From an uncultured Collinsella sp. (lineage in GTDB: Bacteria > Actinomycetota > Coriobacteriia > Coriobacteriales > Coriobacteriaceae): a stretch of 64,000 nucleotides of DNA. Under the pieces are notes generated by a model that was not told where the DNA came from, made no database searches, and was given only the letters and a program-made list of their open reading frames with translations. Shown in pieces: positions 16,057 to 24,384 of the stretch (position 1 is the stretch's first letter; each line of letters starts with the position of its first letter). Where the stretch lies: NCBI GenBank assembly GCA_902492935.1, contig CABUNJ010000008.1, positions 1 through 64,000 of the forward strand, given 5' to 3'. The position numbers and the translations under genes are program-made.

Positions 16057-17223
16057 TTAAGCGGTGAAGGGGTGAATCGTCACGCCCTTAACCACGCGGT
16101 TGACCGTGCCGGTGGGGCTCGGCGTATCGGGCGTGTTGCCCACGCGGACGGAGTTGAGCAGGCTGATAGCCTGGGCAAACATCACGAACGGCAGAGCAAG
16201 GTAACCCTCGGGAAGTGCCTCGTAGCCCTTAAAGGTGAAGGACTCACCCTCATAGACGGTGGCACCTTCCTGCTGAACGGCGATGGTGTGCTGAGCGATC
16301 TCGTCGCCACCGATCTCGTTGAGGATGTCGATGTCGTACTGACGGGTGTAGGCGTCGTTGTTGACGAACACGAAGACGAGCGTCTTATCGTCGACGAAGG
16401 ACTTAGGTCCGTGACGATAGCCCATGGAGGTGTCGTAGGAAGTAGCGACCAGACCGTGAGCGAGCTCGAGGATCTTGAGCTGGCTCTCCTGAGCAAGGCC
16501 ACCGAAGGAGCCAGAACCCAAGTAGGTCACGCGGTTGAAGTCGCCAGCCAGGTAATCGGCGATCTCGGGCTCACGGGAGATGACCTCCTCGCCCATCTTG
16601 GCAATCGTCTCGACCCACTCGGCCTTCTGCTCGTCAGAGGCAGTGTCGAAAATAAGGGTGGAGAGCAGGGTCATGCAGGAATAAGAACCGGTCATGGCGA
16701 AGCCCTTGTCGTTGGCGCGCGGAATGAGCAGCGTCAGCGCGTTGGGATCATCGGCGGACTCGACGGCGAGCTTGCCCTCGGGAGCGCAGGTGATGTTGAG
16801 GAACTTGACGTTGTGGACGAGCTCCTTGGCAACGGCAACGGCGGCAAGGCTCTCGGGGCTGTTGCCAGAGCGGGCAAAGGAAACCACGAGCGTGGGATCC
16901 TCGGCGCGCAGGAAGTCGCGCGGGGCGCTCACGATGTCGGTCGTGGCGATGGGCTTAAAGTCGTAGAGATCAGTGTTGCCAGCGTGACGCAGGTACGGGG
17001 CGCATGTATCGCCAACGTAGTCGGACGTACCGGCACCGGTGAAGACAACGGACAGACGACCCTCGCCCATAGCGCGAGCCTCGGCCAGGAAAGCCTCGAT
17101 GGCCTCCTTGTTCTCGCGATAGATGTTGAGCGTATCGCGCCAAAGCTCGGGCTGCTGAGCAATCTCGGCCGTGGTGATCTGGGCGCCGAGCTCGGTGAGC
17201 TCCTCGACACTCTTCTCGAACAT
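16057..17223 (-). CDS. agaS: SIS-domain galactosamine-6-phosphate deaminase/isomerase
   Basis: 388 residues, two sugar-isomerase (SIS) domains. It deaminates and isomerises galactosamine-6-phosphate to tagatose-6-phosphate. The first domain shows FTGAGTSDYVGD, with SFARSGNSPES as the phosphate loop. The second shows YLGSGSFGGLAQE and SMGYRHGPKSF, typical of AgaS. A perfect palindrome CTGGTAGTAACCAG lies 62 bp upstream of the start and is the probable GntR operator. The product feeds LacC. Confidence 0.9.
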   Translation of the reverse strand: MFEKSVEELTELGAQITTAEIAQQPELWRDTLNIYRENKEAIEAFLAEARAMGEGRLSVVFTGAGTSDYVGDTCAPYLRHAGNTDLYDFKPIATTDIVSAPRDFLRAEDPTLVVSFARSGNSPESLAAVAVAKELVHNVKFLNITCAPEGKLAVESADDPNALTLLIPRANDKGFAMTGSYSCMTLLSTLIFDTASDEQKAEWVETIAKMGEEVISREPEIADYLAGDFNRVTYLGSGSFGGLAQESQLKILELAHGLVATSYDTSMGYRHGPKSFVDDKTLVFVFVNNDAYTRQYDIDILNEIGGDEIAQHTIAVQQEGATVYEGESFTFKGYEALPEGYLALPFVMFAQAISLLNSVRVGNTPDTPSPTGTVNRVVKGVTIHPFTA

Positions 17224-17284
17224 TTCTAATACCTCTCTCTAGAAGTAATCCTCTGACGTGCAATTATACACTTCGGTTGGTTAT

Positions 17285-17298
17285 CTGGTAGTAACCAG
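17285..17298. promoter_or_regulatory. Probable GntR operator upstream of agaS
   Basis: CTGGTAGTAACCAG has palindromic CTGGT/ACCAG ends. It lies between agaS and the GntR gene. A matching ACTGGTAGTAACCA stands upstream of the PTS operon (21577-21590). Confidence 0.75.
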
Positions 17299-17337
17299 TT
17301 AAATGCAAAGAATCACCATATGGAAACGATGCGAGCA

Positions 17338-18069
17338 CTAGTTACTGCGCTGGTGGTAAACCTTGTATTTAAACTGATCGGCACGAGCAACCGAGAGTGT
17401 GTACTCCACTACCTCGTTTGACTCGTTATACGTAGTCCTGACCAAATCGAGCACAGGCGAGCCCTCGACAATTCCCAAAAGGTGGGCATCGGTGGGACGG
17501 GCTATGCTCGCATAGAACTCCTCTTCGGCCACGCGAATCTTTTGCTGAAAGTCCTGCTCAATCACATCGTAAAGCGGCTTACGCTCTAGCAGTGGTCGCT
17601 TTAGGGATAGAAATTGACGAACCGGTAGATAGCTGCGTTCGACCATCATGGGCATGTTGTCGGCAGAACGAAGACGCTTGAGCTTAAAAATGCGATCACC
17701 GATACGCAATCCCATATGCTCAGCCAGATTCTTATCGGCCTCCATCTCGCAAAAATCGAGAATCGTGGTCTCGGGTTCTCGACCCATCGCGCGCATCTGC
17801 TCGGTAAAGCTGTAGGACTGCATAAGATTGGTTGCCTTTGCCGAACGGTCGGTCACAAAGGTACCGCGACCGTGCTGCCGAACCACCAGTCCTAAACGCT
17901 CCAGTTCCTGCAGAGCCAGGCGTACCGTAGTGCGCGAGAGACCATAGCGCTCCGAAAGTTCGCGCTCGGAAGGAATCATGTCACCGGCGCGATATTCATG
18001 GTCAATCTTTTCGGTCAGAATATCGACCAGCTGATCGTACAGCGGTTGCTTACGCGCTCCGATCTCCAT
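17338..18069 (-). CDS. GntR-family repressor of the hexosamine genes (HutC/UTRA type)
   Basis: 243 residues. The winged helix covers ~1-75 (QPLYDQLVDILTEKI, LSERYGLSRTTVRLALQELE, QHGRGTFV). The UTRA domain covers ~85-240, ending with YTLSVARADQFKYKVYHQR. Its place between the agaS-nagA genes and the PTS operon, with the same palindrome before both, makes it their likely repressor, responding to a hexosamine phosphate (AgaR/NagR role). Operator assignment is inference. Confidence 0.9.
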   Translation of the reverse strand: MEIGARKQPLYDQLVDILTEKIDHEYRAGDMIPSERELSERYGLSRTTVRLALQELERLGLVVRQHGRGTFVTDRSAKATNLMQSYSFTEQMRAMGREPETTILDFCEMEADKNLAEHMGLRIGDRIFKLKRLRSADNMPMMVERSYLPVRQFLSLKRPLLERKPLYDVIEQDFQQKIRVAEEEFYASIARPTDAHLLGIVEGSPVLDLVRTTYNESNEVVEYTLSVARADQFKYKVYHQRSN

Positions 18070-18154
18070 CCTATCCTCCCTTTTGCTCGAATTCGGCTAA
18101 CTACCTAGGGTGTTATGCATTATCTGTCTGCCACACCCGAATCATTAAGAAAAC

Positions 18155-18188
18155 AAAAGCCGCGCGCTCTTTCGAGCACGCGGCTTTT
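18155..18188 (-). terminator. Terminator of the mannose-family PTS operon
   Basis: AAAAGCCGCG (18155-18164) pairs with CGCGGCTTTT (18179-18188). On the minus strand it ends in a T-run. It lies after the IID gene. Confidence 0.85.
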
Positions 18189-18254
18189 AACATACACATG
18201 GCTTAAGGGGTCGGGGTGTGAGCCGCGTAGGGACACACCCCTCAAGCTAGAGCC

Positions 18255-19337
18255 TTACCAGATGCTCGGCCAGAGACCAAGCGGGCCAGCGCCCAGGATG
18301 CCAAGGACGAAGAGCAGGAGAATGCCCTTGGTCGGGGTCCAGCTGTGCTTAGCGAACATGTAGTAAAGCAGCAGCGTAAGCATAAGCGGGACGAGCTTCG
18401 GGACGATGGTGTTGAGGGTGTCGGCAACAGAGAAGTTGACCGGATCCTCGGTAACGGTGCCGTAGGTCACGGACTCCATGCCGTTACCCAGATCGGTGAC
18501 GCCGCACTCGACAGCGTTGCCGTCGGCATCGGAAGCGGTAAGGGCGTTGCCGTCCTTATCGGTCATGGCGATGGTACCGGCCTCAGCGGTCTCGGTATCG
18601 ATGCCCTCCATACCGGTGAAGTTCTCGGCCTCCTTCTCGGAGACGATCACGGTAGTAGCGGAGAGGCCACGGGTGGTGCCGTTGGGGATCTGGAGGTTGA
18701 TCTGGGTGCCACCCATGGTGACGACCAGGCAACCGACGACGAAGACGCCCATGATGGAAGCGGCACGCGTGAAGGCCTGCATGTTGGCGGTCAGAGCGTC
18801 AATAGCGCTGGTGCCAAGCTTGTAGGACCAGTTCATGAGCCAGAAGCGCAGAGCGAACTGGACAGCGTTGAAGATCACCAGGAAGATGATCGGCGCAGCA
18901 GCGTTGCCGTTGATGGCCATGTTGGAGGTGATGCCGGCCGTGATAGGCACGAGCGTCAGCCAGAACAGGGCGTCACCGATACCACCGAGCGGGCCCATTG
19001 CGGCGACGCGGACGGCGCGGATCGTGGGGATGTCAACCTTGTTCTGCTCGAGCGAAAGCACGATGCCCATAACAAAGGTGACGAGGAACGGGTGGGTGTT
19101 GAAGAACTCCAGGTTGTGGCTCATGGAAGCCGCGAGGTCGTTCTTGTTGGTGTGGATCTTCTCCAGACCGGGGATGATGGAGTAGAGCCAGCCAGCGGCC
19201 TGCATACGCTCGTAGTTGAACGAGGCCTGCAGGAAGCAGGAGCGCCAAGCCATCTTGTTGAGGGTCTTCTGGTCGAGCTGCGGAGCAGGAGTGAGATCCT
19301 CGTAGTGCTCCGGGATTACATACTCATTAGATGCCAT
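18255..19337 (-). CDS. PTS mannose/sorbose-family IID component with an inserted domain
   Basis: 360 residues. IID is a membrane part of the mannose-family permease. Family features are WRSCFLQASFNYERMQ, the GPLGGIGDALFW segment and a C-terminal pair of membrane spans. Usual IID proteins have about 270-300 residues. Here a hydrophilic, acidic stretch (~residues 222-303, rich in T, E, D and G) is inserted between the late transmembrane segments. It begins 11 bp inside the end of the IIC gene, so the two are translationally coupled. The sugar is probably N-acetylgalactosamine or another hexosamine, judged from agaS and nagA. Confidence 0.9.
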   Translation of the reverse strand: MASNEYVIPEHYEDLTPAPQLDQKTLNKMAWRSCFLQASFNYERMQAAGWLYSIIPGLEKIHTNKNDLAASMSHNLEFFNTHPFLVTFVMGIVLSLEQNKVDIPTIRAVRVAAMGPLGGIGDALFWLTLVPITAGITSNMAINGNAAAPIIFLVIFNAVQFALRFWLMNWSYKLGTSAIDALTANMQAFTRAASIMGVFVVGCLVVTMGGTQINLQIPNGTTRGLSATTVIVSEKEAENFTGMEGIDTETAEAGTIAMTDKDGNALTASDADGNAVECGVTDLGNGMESVTYGTVTEDPVNFSVADTLNTIVPKLVPLMLTLLLYYMFAKHSWTPTKGILLLFVLGILGAGPLGLWPSIW

Positions 19338-20127
19338 CTTCGAAGTCACCTCCGTCAGAAACAGCTGCACCCTTCAGCTCGGTCTGCTGCTGGAAGTCCC
19401 AGAAAGCGATGCCGAAGCCGATGAGAGCGAGGATGAGCAGAGCAGGGGTTGCCAGAGAATCGTTGGCAACGGTGATGAGCGCGAGGCCAAAGCCCATGAG
19501 GAAGAAGCCCCACATATCGCGGTTCATCATAACCTTGAGCAGGACGGCGAAGCCGACGAAGCGCATCATGCCGCCTGCAGCGGACAGACCGGTCTGCAGC
19601 CAAGTCGGGATGGCGGAAGCGATGGTCTGACCAATGGTAGCGCCAGCGATGAAGAACAGGGTGACGACGACAGCGAAGATCAGGCCGAGCAGAGCCATGG
19701 CGAAGTAGTTCAGGCGCTCGATGCCCTTGGTGTCCGCGTTATGAGCCATGTTATCGGCCGTGGACATAAGCGGGGACATAAGCGTGAAGACCAGGGTAAC
19801 GCCGAGCTGACCAAGCAGAGCGAACGGAATGGCAAGGCCGACTGCCGCGTTGGGCTCGAGACCCGTAGCGATAGCGAGAATGGCTGCCATGATGCCGCCA
19901 ATGACGGCGTTAGGCGGCTGAGCGCCTCCGATCGGCATGTTGCCGATCGTCATGAGCTGATAAGTACCACCCACGAGAAGACCGGTGTTGAGGTCGCCAA
20001 GGATAAGACCGATGACGGCGCCGGTGACGATGGGCTGATAGAGAGACTCGAGGAAGTCAAACTGGTCGATTGCCGCGATGAACGTGACGACGAAGACCAG
20101 AGCGATCTGGATGATCGAGTATTCCAT
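19327..20127 (-). CDS. PTS mannose/sorbose-family IIC component
   Basis: 266 residues with about six to eight membrane segments, the channel of the permease. Family features include the N-terminal QIALVFVVTFIAAIDQFDF, GLILGDLNTGLLVGGTYQL and IGGAQPPNAVIGG. It sits between IIB and IID, and its 3' end overlaps the IID start. The ribosome-binding site AAAGGAGGAGC is strong. Substrate as for IID. Confidence 0.93.
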   Translation of the reverse strand: MEYSIIQIALVFVVTFIAAIDQFDFLESLYQPIVTGAVIGLILGDLNTGLLVGGTYQLMTIGNMPIGGAQPPNAVIGGIMAAILAIATGLEPNAAVGLAIPFALLGQLGVTLVFTLMSPLMSTADNMAHNADTKGIERLNYFAMALLGLIFAVVVTLFFIAGATIGQTIASAIPTWLQTGLSAAGGMMRFVGFAVLLKVMMNRDMWGFFLMGFGLALITVANDSLATPALLILALIGFGIAFWDFQQQTELKGAAVSDGGDFEDGI

Positions 20128-20217
20128 CTTGCTCCTCCTTTCAAAATGAATGTACGCACTTTGGATATCACGTACAGAACGTCAGGGTTTCACTCCTGAC
20201 AACGTGGATCACGAGGA

Positions 20218-20700
20218 TTACGAGAAGAGCTTGCTCGTGTCCTCAACAGGCGTGCTCGGAACGCGCCTGATCTCCAACTCCACCCCCAATTCCTGCAGCT
20301 CTTTAAACGCAGCGACATCCTCGTCGTTAACTGCGACGGAGGTGGCGACTTGGCGCTTTCCTTCCGACATGTGCATGTTGCCGATGTTTACCTTCTTTAT
20401 AGGCACACCGCCCTTGACGAGCGTAAGCACGTCTTCCGGTGTTTCGGCCACGATGAAGATCTTCTGGCGCGGGCTCGCCTTGCCAATGACGTCGATGGTC
20501 TTCTGCAGAGAGAAGAAACGCGTAGCGACGCCGGCGGGAGCGGCCATCTTCATGAGGTTCTGGCGCATGGTGTTGGACGCCACGTCGTCGTTGGCGACGA
20601 GGATGAGGTTGGAGCCCAGGGTGGAGTTCCACTGGGTGGCAACCTGACCATGAACCAGTCGGTTATCGATGCGGGTAAGAAGAATGTTGGGTTCTGCCAT
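20218..20700 (-). CDS. PTS mannose/sorbose-family IIB component
   Basis: 160 residues. It carries the phosphate from IIA to the sugar. The active histidine is present in RIDNRLVHGQVATQW near residue 15. The rest (SLQKTIDVI, VKGGVPIKK, FKELQELGVELEIR) matches the family. A paralogue at 9721-10200 has tyrosine in place of this histidine. It lies in the order IIA-YajC-IIB-IIC-IID on the minus strand. Confidence 0.94.
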   Translation of the reverse strand: MAEPNILLTRIDNRLVHGQVATQWNSTLGSNLILVANDDVASNTMRQNLMKMAAPAGVATRFFSLQKTIDVIGKASPRQKIFIVAETPEDVLTLVKGGVPIKKVNIGNMHMSEGKRQVATSVAVNDEDVAAFKELQELGVELEIRRVPSTPVEDTSKLFS

Positions 20701-20736
20701 GTTGATCAGCTTCCTTTCGTTATTTGCTGACGACAG

Positions 20737-21018
20737 TTACTTGATCTCCTGAATCGCGTAACGCGAAACATCTACGACGGCTCCGGATCGAACTTTGATC
20801 TGGACCTTCTCGCCTTCGATGCCTTTGACGGTTCCGTAGATACCGCCGGCGAAAAGAACCTCTTGACCCGGCTTGAGCTCGGTGTGCAGCTCCTTGAAGT
20901 ACTTCTGCTTCTTCTTCATGTTGATTTGCGACCAGATGGTGTAAATCAAGCCCATGATGACAAGCAGGCCTAAAAGGGCGACCGAGGAGCTCAGGACGTT
21001 GGCTCCGAAATCGGCCAT
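20737..21018 (-). CDS. yajC: YajC-like membrane protein of the PTS operon
   Basis: 93 residues. One N-terminal membrane helix (SSVALLGLLVIMGLIYTIW) precedes the YajC domain (KKQKYFKELHTELKPGQEVLFAGGIYGTV). YajC is known as an accessory of the Sec translocon, but copies inside mannose-family PTS operons are common in streptococci and relatives and may help insertion or assembly of IIC/IID. Its ATG overlaps the last base of the IIA stop. A housekeeping yajC may exist elsewhere. Confidence 0.88.
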   Translation of the reverse strand: MADFGANVLSSSVALLGLLVIMGLIYTIWSQINMKKKQKYFKELHTELKPGQEVLFAGGIYGTVKGIEGEKVQIKVRSGAVVDVSRYAIQEIK

Positions 21019-21461
21019 TAGATGCCGTCCTCGTCGCCGAAGATATCCTCTTCCTCGGAGCCGGCAACGGATGCGACCGTCTGGGCGGTGACGCCCGTCT
21101 GGCCAACGGTCACGGCCTGCTCGCCAAGCTCGGCGAGCATGGCATTGCCGCGGAGGAACAGAAGCTCAATAACCATGGGAAGGTTGGTGCCAGTCAGAAC
21201 CTCGACGTTGTCGACATCCTGGGCAATCATCATCGACTGATTGAACGGGGTGCCGCCAAGCAGGTCGGTAAAGACGAGCACGCCATCGCACTCCTCGCGC
21301 ATGGCGGTAATAGCGGCGCGGAGATCCTCACCGTAGGAAGCAGCCTGGTCGCCCTCAAAAGGAACGACGGTAAAAGCGGGCTGGTCGCCGGCAACCATAG
21401 CGATAGCGCTTGCAAGGCCGGGTGCGAACTGTCCATGACCGGTAAGAATAAAGCCAACCAT
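21018..21461 (-). CDS. PTS mannose/fructose-family IIA component
   Basis: 147 residues. HPr phosphorylates the histidine in LTGHGQFAPGL near residue 9. VFTDLLGGTPFN is the second family signature. The C-terminus is acidic (EEEDIFGDED). It is the first gene of the PTS operon; its promoter must lie in the long gap 21462-22163, where two sets of palindromes occur. Confidence 0.94.
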   Translation of the reverse strand: MVGFILTGHGQFAPGLASAIAMVAGDQPAFTVVPFEGDQAASYGEDLRAAITAMREECDGVLVFTDLLGGTPFNQSMMIAQDVDNVEVLTGTNLPMVIELLFLRGNAMLAELGEQAVTVGQTGVTAQTVASVAGSEEEDIFGDEDGI

Positions 21462-21562
21462 TCAAATTTCCCTTCCGAAGGTGTGTACAATCTGAGTCCG
21501 ATGATTTTCGGAAGCCAGCGGGCGCTCGCCCTTAAAGCTTCTTAGAAAGCGTTCTTTGAAGA

Positions 21563-21591
21563 CCAGTGGTTTCTAAACTGGTAGTAACCAC
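21563..21591. promoter_or_regulatory. Probable GntR operator upstream of the PTS operon
   Basis: ACTGGTAGTAACCA (21577-21590) repeats the palindrome upstream of agaS (17285-17298). Overlapping half-sites CCAGT at 21563 and GTGGTT at 21566 extend it. A further ACCAGTTAGAACCAG lies at 21858-21872. The 702-bp gap 21462-22163 carries no gene that I can support. Confidence 0.7.
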
Positions 21592-21683
21592 GTGACGTGT
21601 TGTTGTCACTATATCACCCCAGAAGAGGTCGCTTTCGTTGATTCATACGGTAAAACGTTTTTGCACCGCTCACGGTGATAAAT

Positions 21684-21914
21684 CGACCGTTTACCGGTCG
21701 TTAACACTTCTACCTGCGGTTTTGAAACCGTTTCGAAATGCTTTGGCAAAAGATCGGAACTTTTTTTGTGTCTAAACAACGCAGGGCGGCTAAAAATAGC
21801 GTGTAGAAAAATTGCAGGTCATTGTGAAGATATGTGAATTGGTCTTTTTGACTTAATACCAGTTAGAACCAGTTTTGAGATTATCGGTGAACGGTAGTTT
21901 TCGACCGTTCACCG
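21684..21914. promoter_or_regulatory. Cluster of palindromes upstream of the PTS operon
   Basis: CGACCG/CGGTCG (21684-21700) and CGGTGAACGGT/ACCGTTCACCG (21885-21914, 8-nt centre) both contain a CGACCGTTyACCGG string. A GAAACCGTTTC site (about 21724) with a central CG lies between them. The second palindrome shares the 12-mer TCGGTGAACGGT with 5456-5467. LacI/CcpA-type regulation is possible. A terminator-like role for the second hairpin cannot be excluded, but no T-run follows. Confidence 0.5.
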
Positions 21915-22163
21915 GTTACTTGCAATCGTTTGCAGTTGTTTTCCCAGATGAATTAGGGGAACCCGATGGAGCGCTTGCGCGATCACGGGAAGTTTTGGCA
22001 TTTGTCCTCATCCCCCGCGCGCCAAACTCCGGCATCCAAAATGAGCTAATAGCTCACGTTAATCCTTTTCAATCATTACTTACTCAATATCCGTAATTAT
22101 TTATCGTTTATCGTTAATTATGATATGATACAAGTATCATCCAAAACGCCGATTGGAGGGGTT

Positions 22164-22802
22164 ATGCTCCATCGAAACGCATCTATATCGAATGAAACCA
22201 TCAGCCGCGAACAGACAATAGCCAAACTGAGGAAGCTCGCTCGCATCTGCAAATGGGCCACAATCTGCATTACCACCGCGCTCGCTCTGGGACTCCTCGC
22301 AGTCATTGCGATTGACCTTCTACTCATATTGCCTAGCCTCTCCCAAGGGTCGTGTCTCCAATCCGTAGAACTTCAAGGCGGCGAAGGGCCGTGCCTTGCT
22401 ATCGTCGGTACCGATGCGCAGACCCCGCTTATGCTCGTCGCACACGATGGTCACACTGCCATAGGGAGCCTCTTGATGACATGCCTCGCGCTCACCATCG
22501 CGATAAGCGTGCGCAGGCTTTTCTTCAACATTGAAAAGGAAGGCAGGCCCTTTGACCTTGAATGTAACCACACACTTCGTCGAGTAGGACATTTATTCCT
22601 TATCGGCGGCATTGCCGTGAGGCTTCTTGGTGCCGTAATCACGGGAATGATACTCTCAGGATTTGGCGGCAGCTTTACGGATGCGTTCGTCGGCCAGTTA
22701 TTCGAGCCCTCCATGCTCTTTGCAGGCCTGATTATTTGCCTGATTGCCAGCATCTTCCGCTACGGGTATATCCTGCAAAAACAAGATGACGAGTTGCTCT
22801 AG
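22164..22802 (+). CDS. DUF2975-family membrane protein
   Basis: 212 residues with four predicted membrane segments: WATICITTALALGLLAVIA, IGSLLMTCLALTIAIS, FLIGGIAVRLLGAVITG and MLFAGLIICLIASIF. RRLFFNIEKEGRPFD after the second segment is typical of DUF2975. The start ATG at 22164 follows GGAGGGG; an upstream ATG at 22125 lacks a ribosome-binding site. It is followed 9 bp later by an XRE regulator, the usual partner, which the membrane protein may influence. Function is unknown. The DNA is more A+T-rich than its neighbours. Confidence 0.82.
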   Translation: MLHRNASISNETISREQTIAKLRKLARICKWATICITTALALGLLAVIAIDLLLILPSLSQGSCLQSVELQGGEGPCLAIVGTDAQTPLMLVAHDGHTAIGSLLMTCLALTIAISVRRLFFNIEKEGRPFDLECNHTLRRVGHLFLIGGIAVRLLGAVITGMILSGFGGSFTDAFVGQLFEPSMLFAGLIICLIASIFRYGYILQKQDDELL

Positions 22803-22811
22803 GGGTAATCC

Positions 22812-23051
22812 ATGATTGTTCTGCGGCTTGACCGTATGCTCGCCGAACGCAAGATCTCATCCAAAGAGCTTGCGGAACGTGTGGGCATCTCCCAGGTCAA
22901 TATGTCACGCATTAAGACGGGCAAGGTTTCTGCCATACGTTTTTCAACTCTTGACGCGATATGCCGGGCACTCGACTGCCAACCGGGCGATGTACTGGAA
23001 TATATATCCGACGATGAAGCCGATAGCCTTTTTGGGCTTAAAGATGAATAG
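22812..23051 (+). CDS. XRE/Cro-type helix-turn-helix regulator
   Basis: 79 residues, a single helix-turn-helix domain (RMLAERKISSKELAERVG, ISQVNMSRIKTGKVSAIRFSTL, LDCQPGDVLEYI). Small regulators of this kind are regularly paired with DUF2975 membrane proteins and probably control their own operon. ATG at 22812 follows AGGGGTAA after the DUF2975 stop. Confidence 0.88.
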   Translation: MIVLRLDRMLAERKISSKELAERVGISQVNMSRIKTGKVSAIRFSTLDAICRALDCQPGDVLEYISDDEADSLFGLKDE

Positions 23052-23088
23052 TCATAATTAAGCCGTCAATCACGCCCTCAACGCAAAA

Positions 23089-23121
23089 AGCCCGCTAGAA
23101 CGTTGTCCGTTCTAGCGGGCT
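23089..23121. terminator. Strong hairpin between convergent genes
   Basis: A perfect 14-bp stem (23089-23102 with 23108-23121). On the minus strand TTTTT follows, ending the gene at 23164. It may also stop plus-strand reading. Confidence 0.85.
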
Positions 23122-23163
23122 CAATCAGGTAGATCGGTTAGCGCGCAGTAGTGCAGGCAAACC

Positions 23164-24258
23164 TTACGCAAACAGGCCGTAGATGCTGATGTTGGCCTTG
23201 GCATAGAGGCCGTTAGCGTACTCGGTCCACTTGGAGCTGGCGCTCGAAGCCTGCGAGGAGTACTGCTGATAGGCGGTGTAGTAGGCAGTCATGGCCTGCT
23301 TATAGGTAGCGCTATCGGCCGTAAAGGCATCGTCAGCGAATGCCTTAGCGTAGGTGCTATCGGCGTCCTTCCAGGTACCCTTTTCGCTATCCCACTCGTC
23401 GCCGGCAAGGTTGATGATGTAATCGGCATAGTCCTTGCTCGCGGTCTCCTCGTTGCCGTCAGCAGGCTCGGTCGGGGCGGTCGGCATGCTTGCGGAGCTG
23501 TCGCCGACCTTCTTCTTGTAGAGCTTCTGCAGCGTCGCGGACTGACGGACGATCTGCTTGGCCTGATCCTTGGACACACCATACTGCGTAGCCATGGTCT
23601 TGTAGTCGGAGGTGCCGATGGAATCCTCGGCGTACTTCTTCATCTCCTTGGAAGAGACGGTGATGCCCTCGTCCTCGGCAGCATCGAGCAGAATCTTGTT
23701 GCGCACGTAGGACAGAATGACATCGGCAGAGGGAGCGGTGTAGTTGCCATCGCCATCCTTGACGGTGTCGAGGCTGTACTGGCTCTCGATGGCCTCGCGC
23801 GCGGTGATGTCGCTCTTCTTGCCGTTGTAGCTGTAGCTTGCCACGGTCGAATCGAGCTGGTCCTCGGTGAGGGTCGCCGAGCCGACGCCCTTGCCGCCAA
23901 AACCACCGTTGCCGATAAAGAAGCCGACCACAGCAGCGATCACAACTGCAACCACGAAGGCGGCAATCATCGTCTTCTTGTGCTTGGATGCGCGGTCGTC
24001 TTCGTCGGAACCCAGGATATCGTCGTCCTCGTCCTGCTCCTCGGGCATGAGGTTCTCGTCAGCGGCATCTGCGGCGATCTTTGCCTCCAGGCGGGCGTCC
24101 TCCTCCTCGGCGGTCGTGCCGGCAGCAATGTGCTCGGCAGACGTGCCGGCGACCAGGTCGATCTTCTCGTCCTCGTCACCGTCGGGGCCTTCGCCGCGCT
24201 CGATGATCTGGATGCCGTCGATCTCGTCCTTCTCGTCCTTCTTTTGAATCAGACCCAT
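23164..24258 (-). CDS. Membrane-anchored SurA/peptidyl-prolyl isomerase-like protein
   Basis: 364 residues. A long acidic cytoplasmic N-terminus (~1-93) precedes one membrane anchor (MIAAFVVAVVIAAVVGFFIG). The extracellular part (~115-364) resembles the N-terminal SurA/foldase region: VASYSYNGKKSDITAREAIE and SYVRNKILLDAAEDEGITVS. No parvulin (rotamase) domain is evident. A chaperone role in secretion is inferred. The acidic N-terminus is unusually long. Confidence 0.7.
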   Translation of the reverse strand: MGLIQKKDEKDEIDGIQIIERGEGPDGDEDEKIDLVAGTSAEHIAAGTTAEEEDARLEAKIAADAADENLMPEEQDEDDDILGSDEDDRASKHKKTMIAAFVVAVVIAAVVGFFIGNGGFGGKGVGSATLTEDQLDSTVASYSYNGKKSDITAREAIESQYSLDTVKDGDGNYTAPSADVILSYVRNKILLDAAEDEGITVSSKEMKKYAEDSIGTSDYKTMATQYGVSKDQAKQIVRQSATLQKLYKKKVGDSSASMPTAPTEPADGNEETASKDYADYIINLAGDEWDSEKGTWKDADSTYAKAFADDAFTADSATYKQAMTAYYTAYQQYSSQASSASSKWTEYANGLYAKANISIYGLFA

Positions 24259-24296
24259 ATCAGTTACTCCTTGTTAGGAAACATAGTCCGCAATAG

Positions 24297-24325
24297 AATA
24301 CGCCCGACAGAGCGCCGGGCGTATT
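24297..24325 (-). terminator. Hairpin after the isocitrate dehydrogenase gene
   Basis: AATACGCCCG (24297-24306) pairs with CGGGCGTATT (24316-24325). It lies between the dehydrogenase stop and the 24258 gene start. The T-run is weak. Confidence 0.6.
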
Positions 24326-24384
24326 GATTCTCAGGTTATACGCAAACACTTAAGTACTATTTAGGCGTTTGCAGTCTGCATGCC

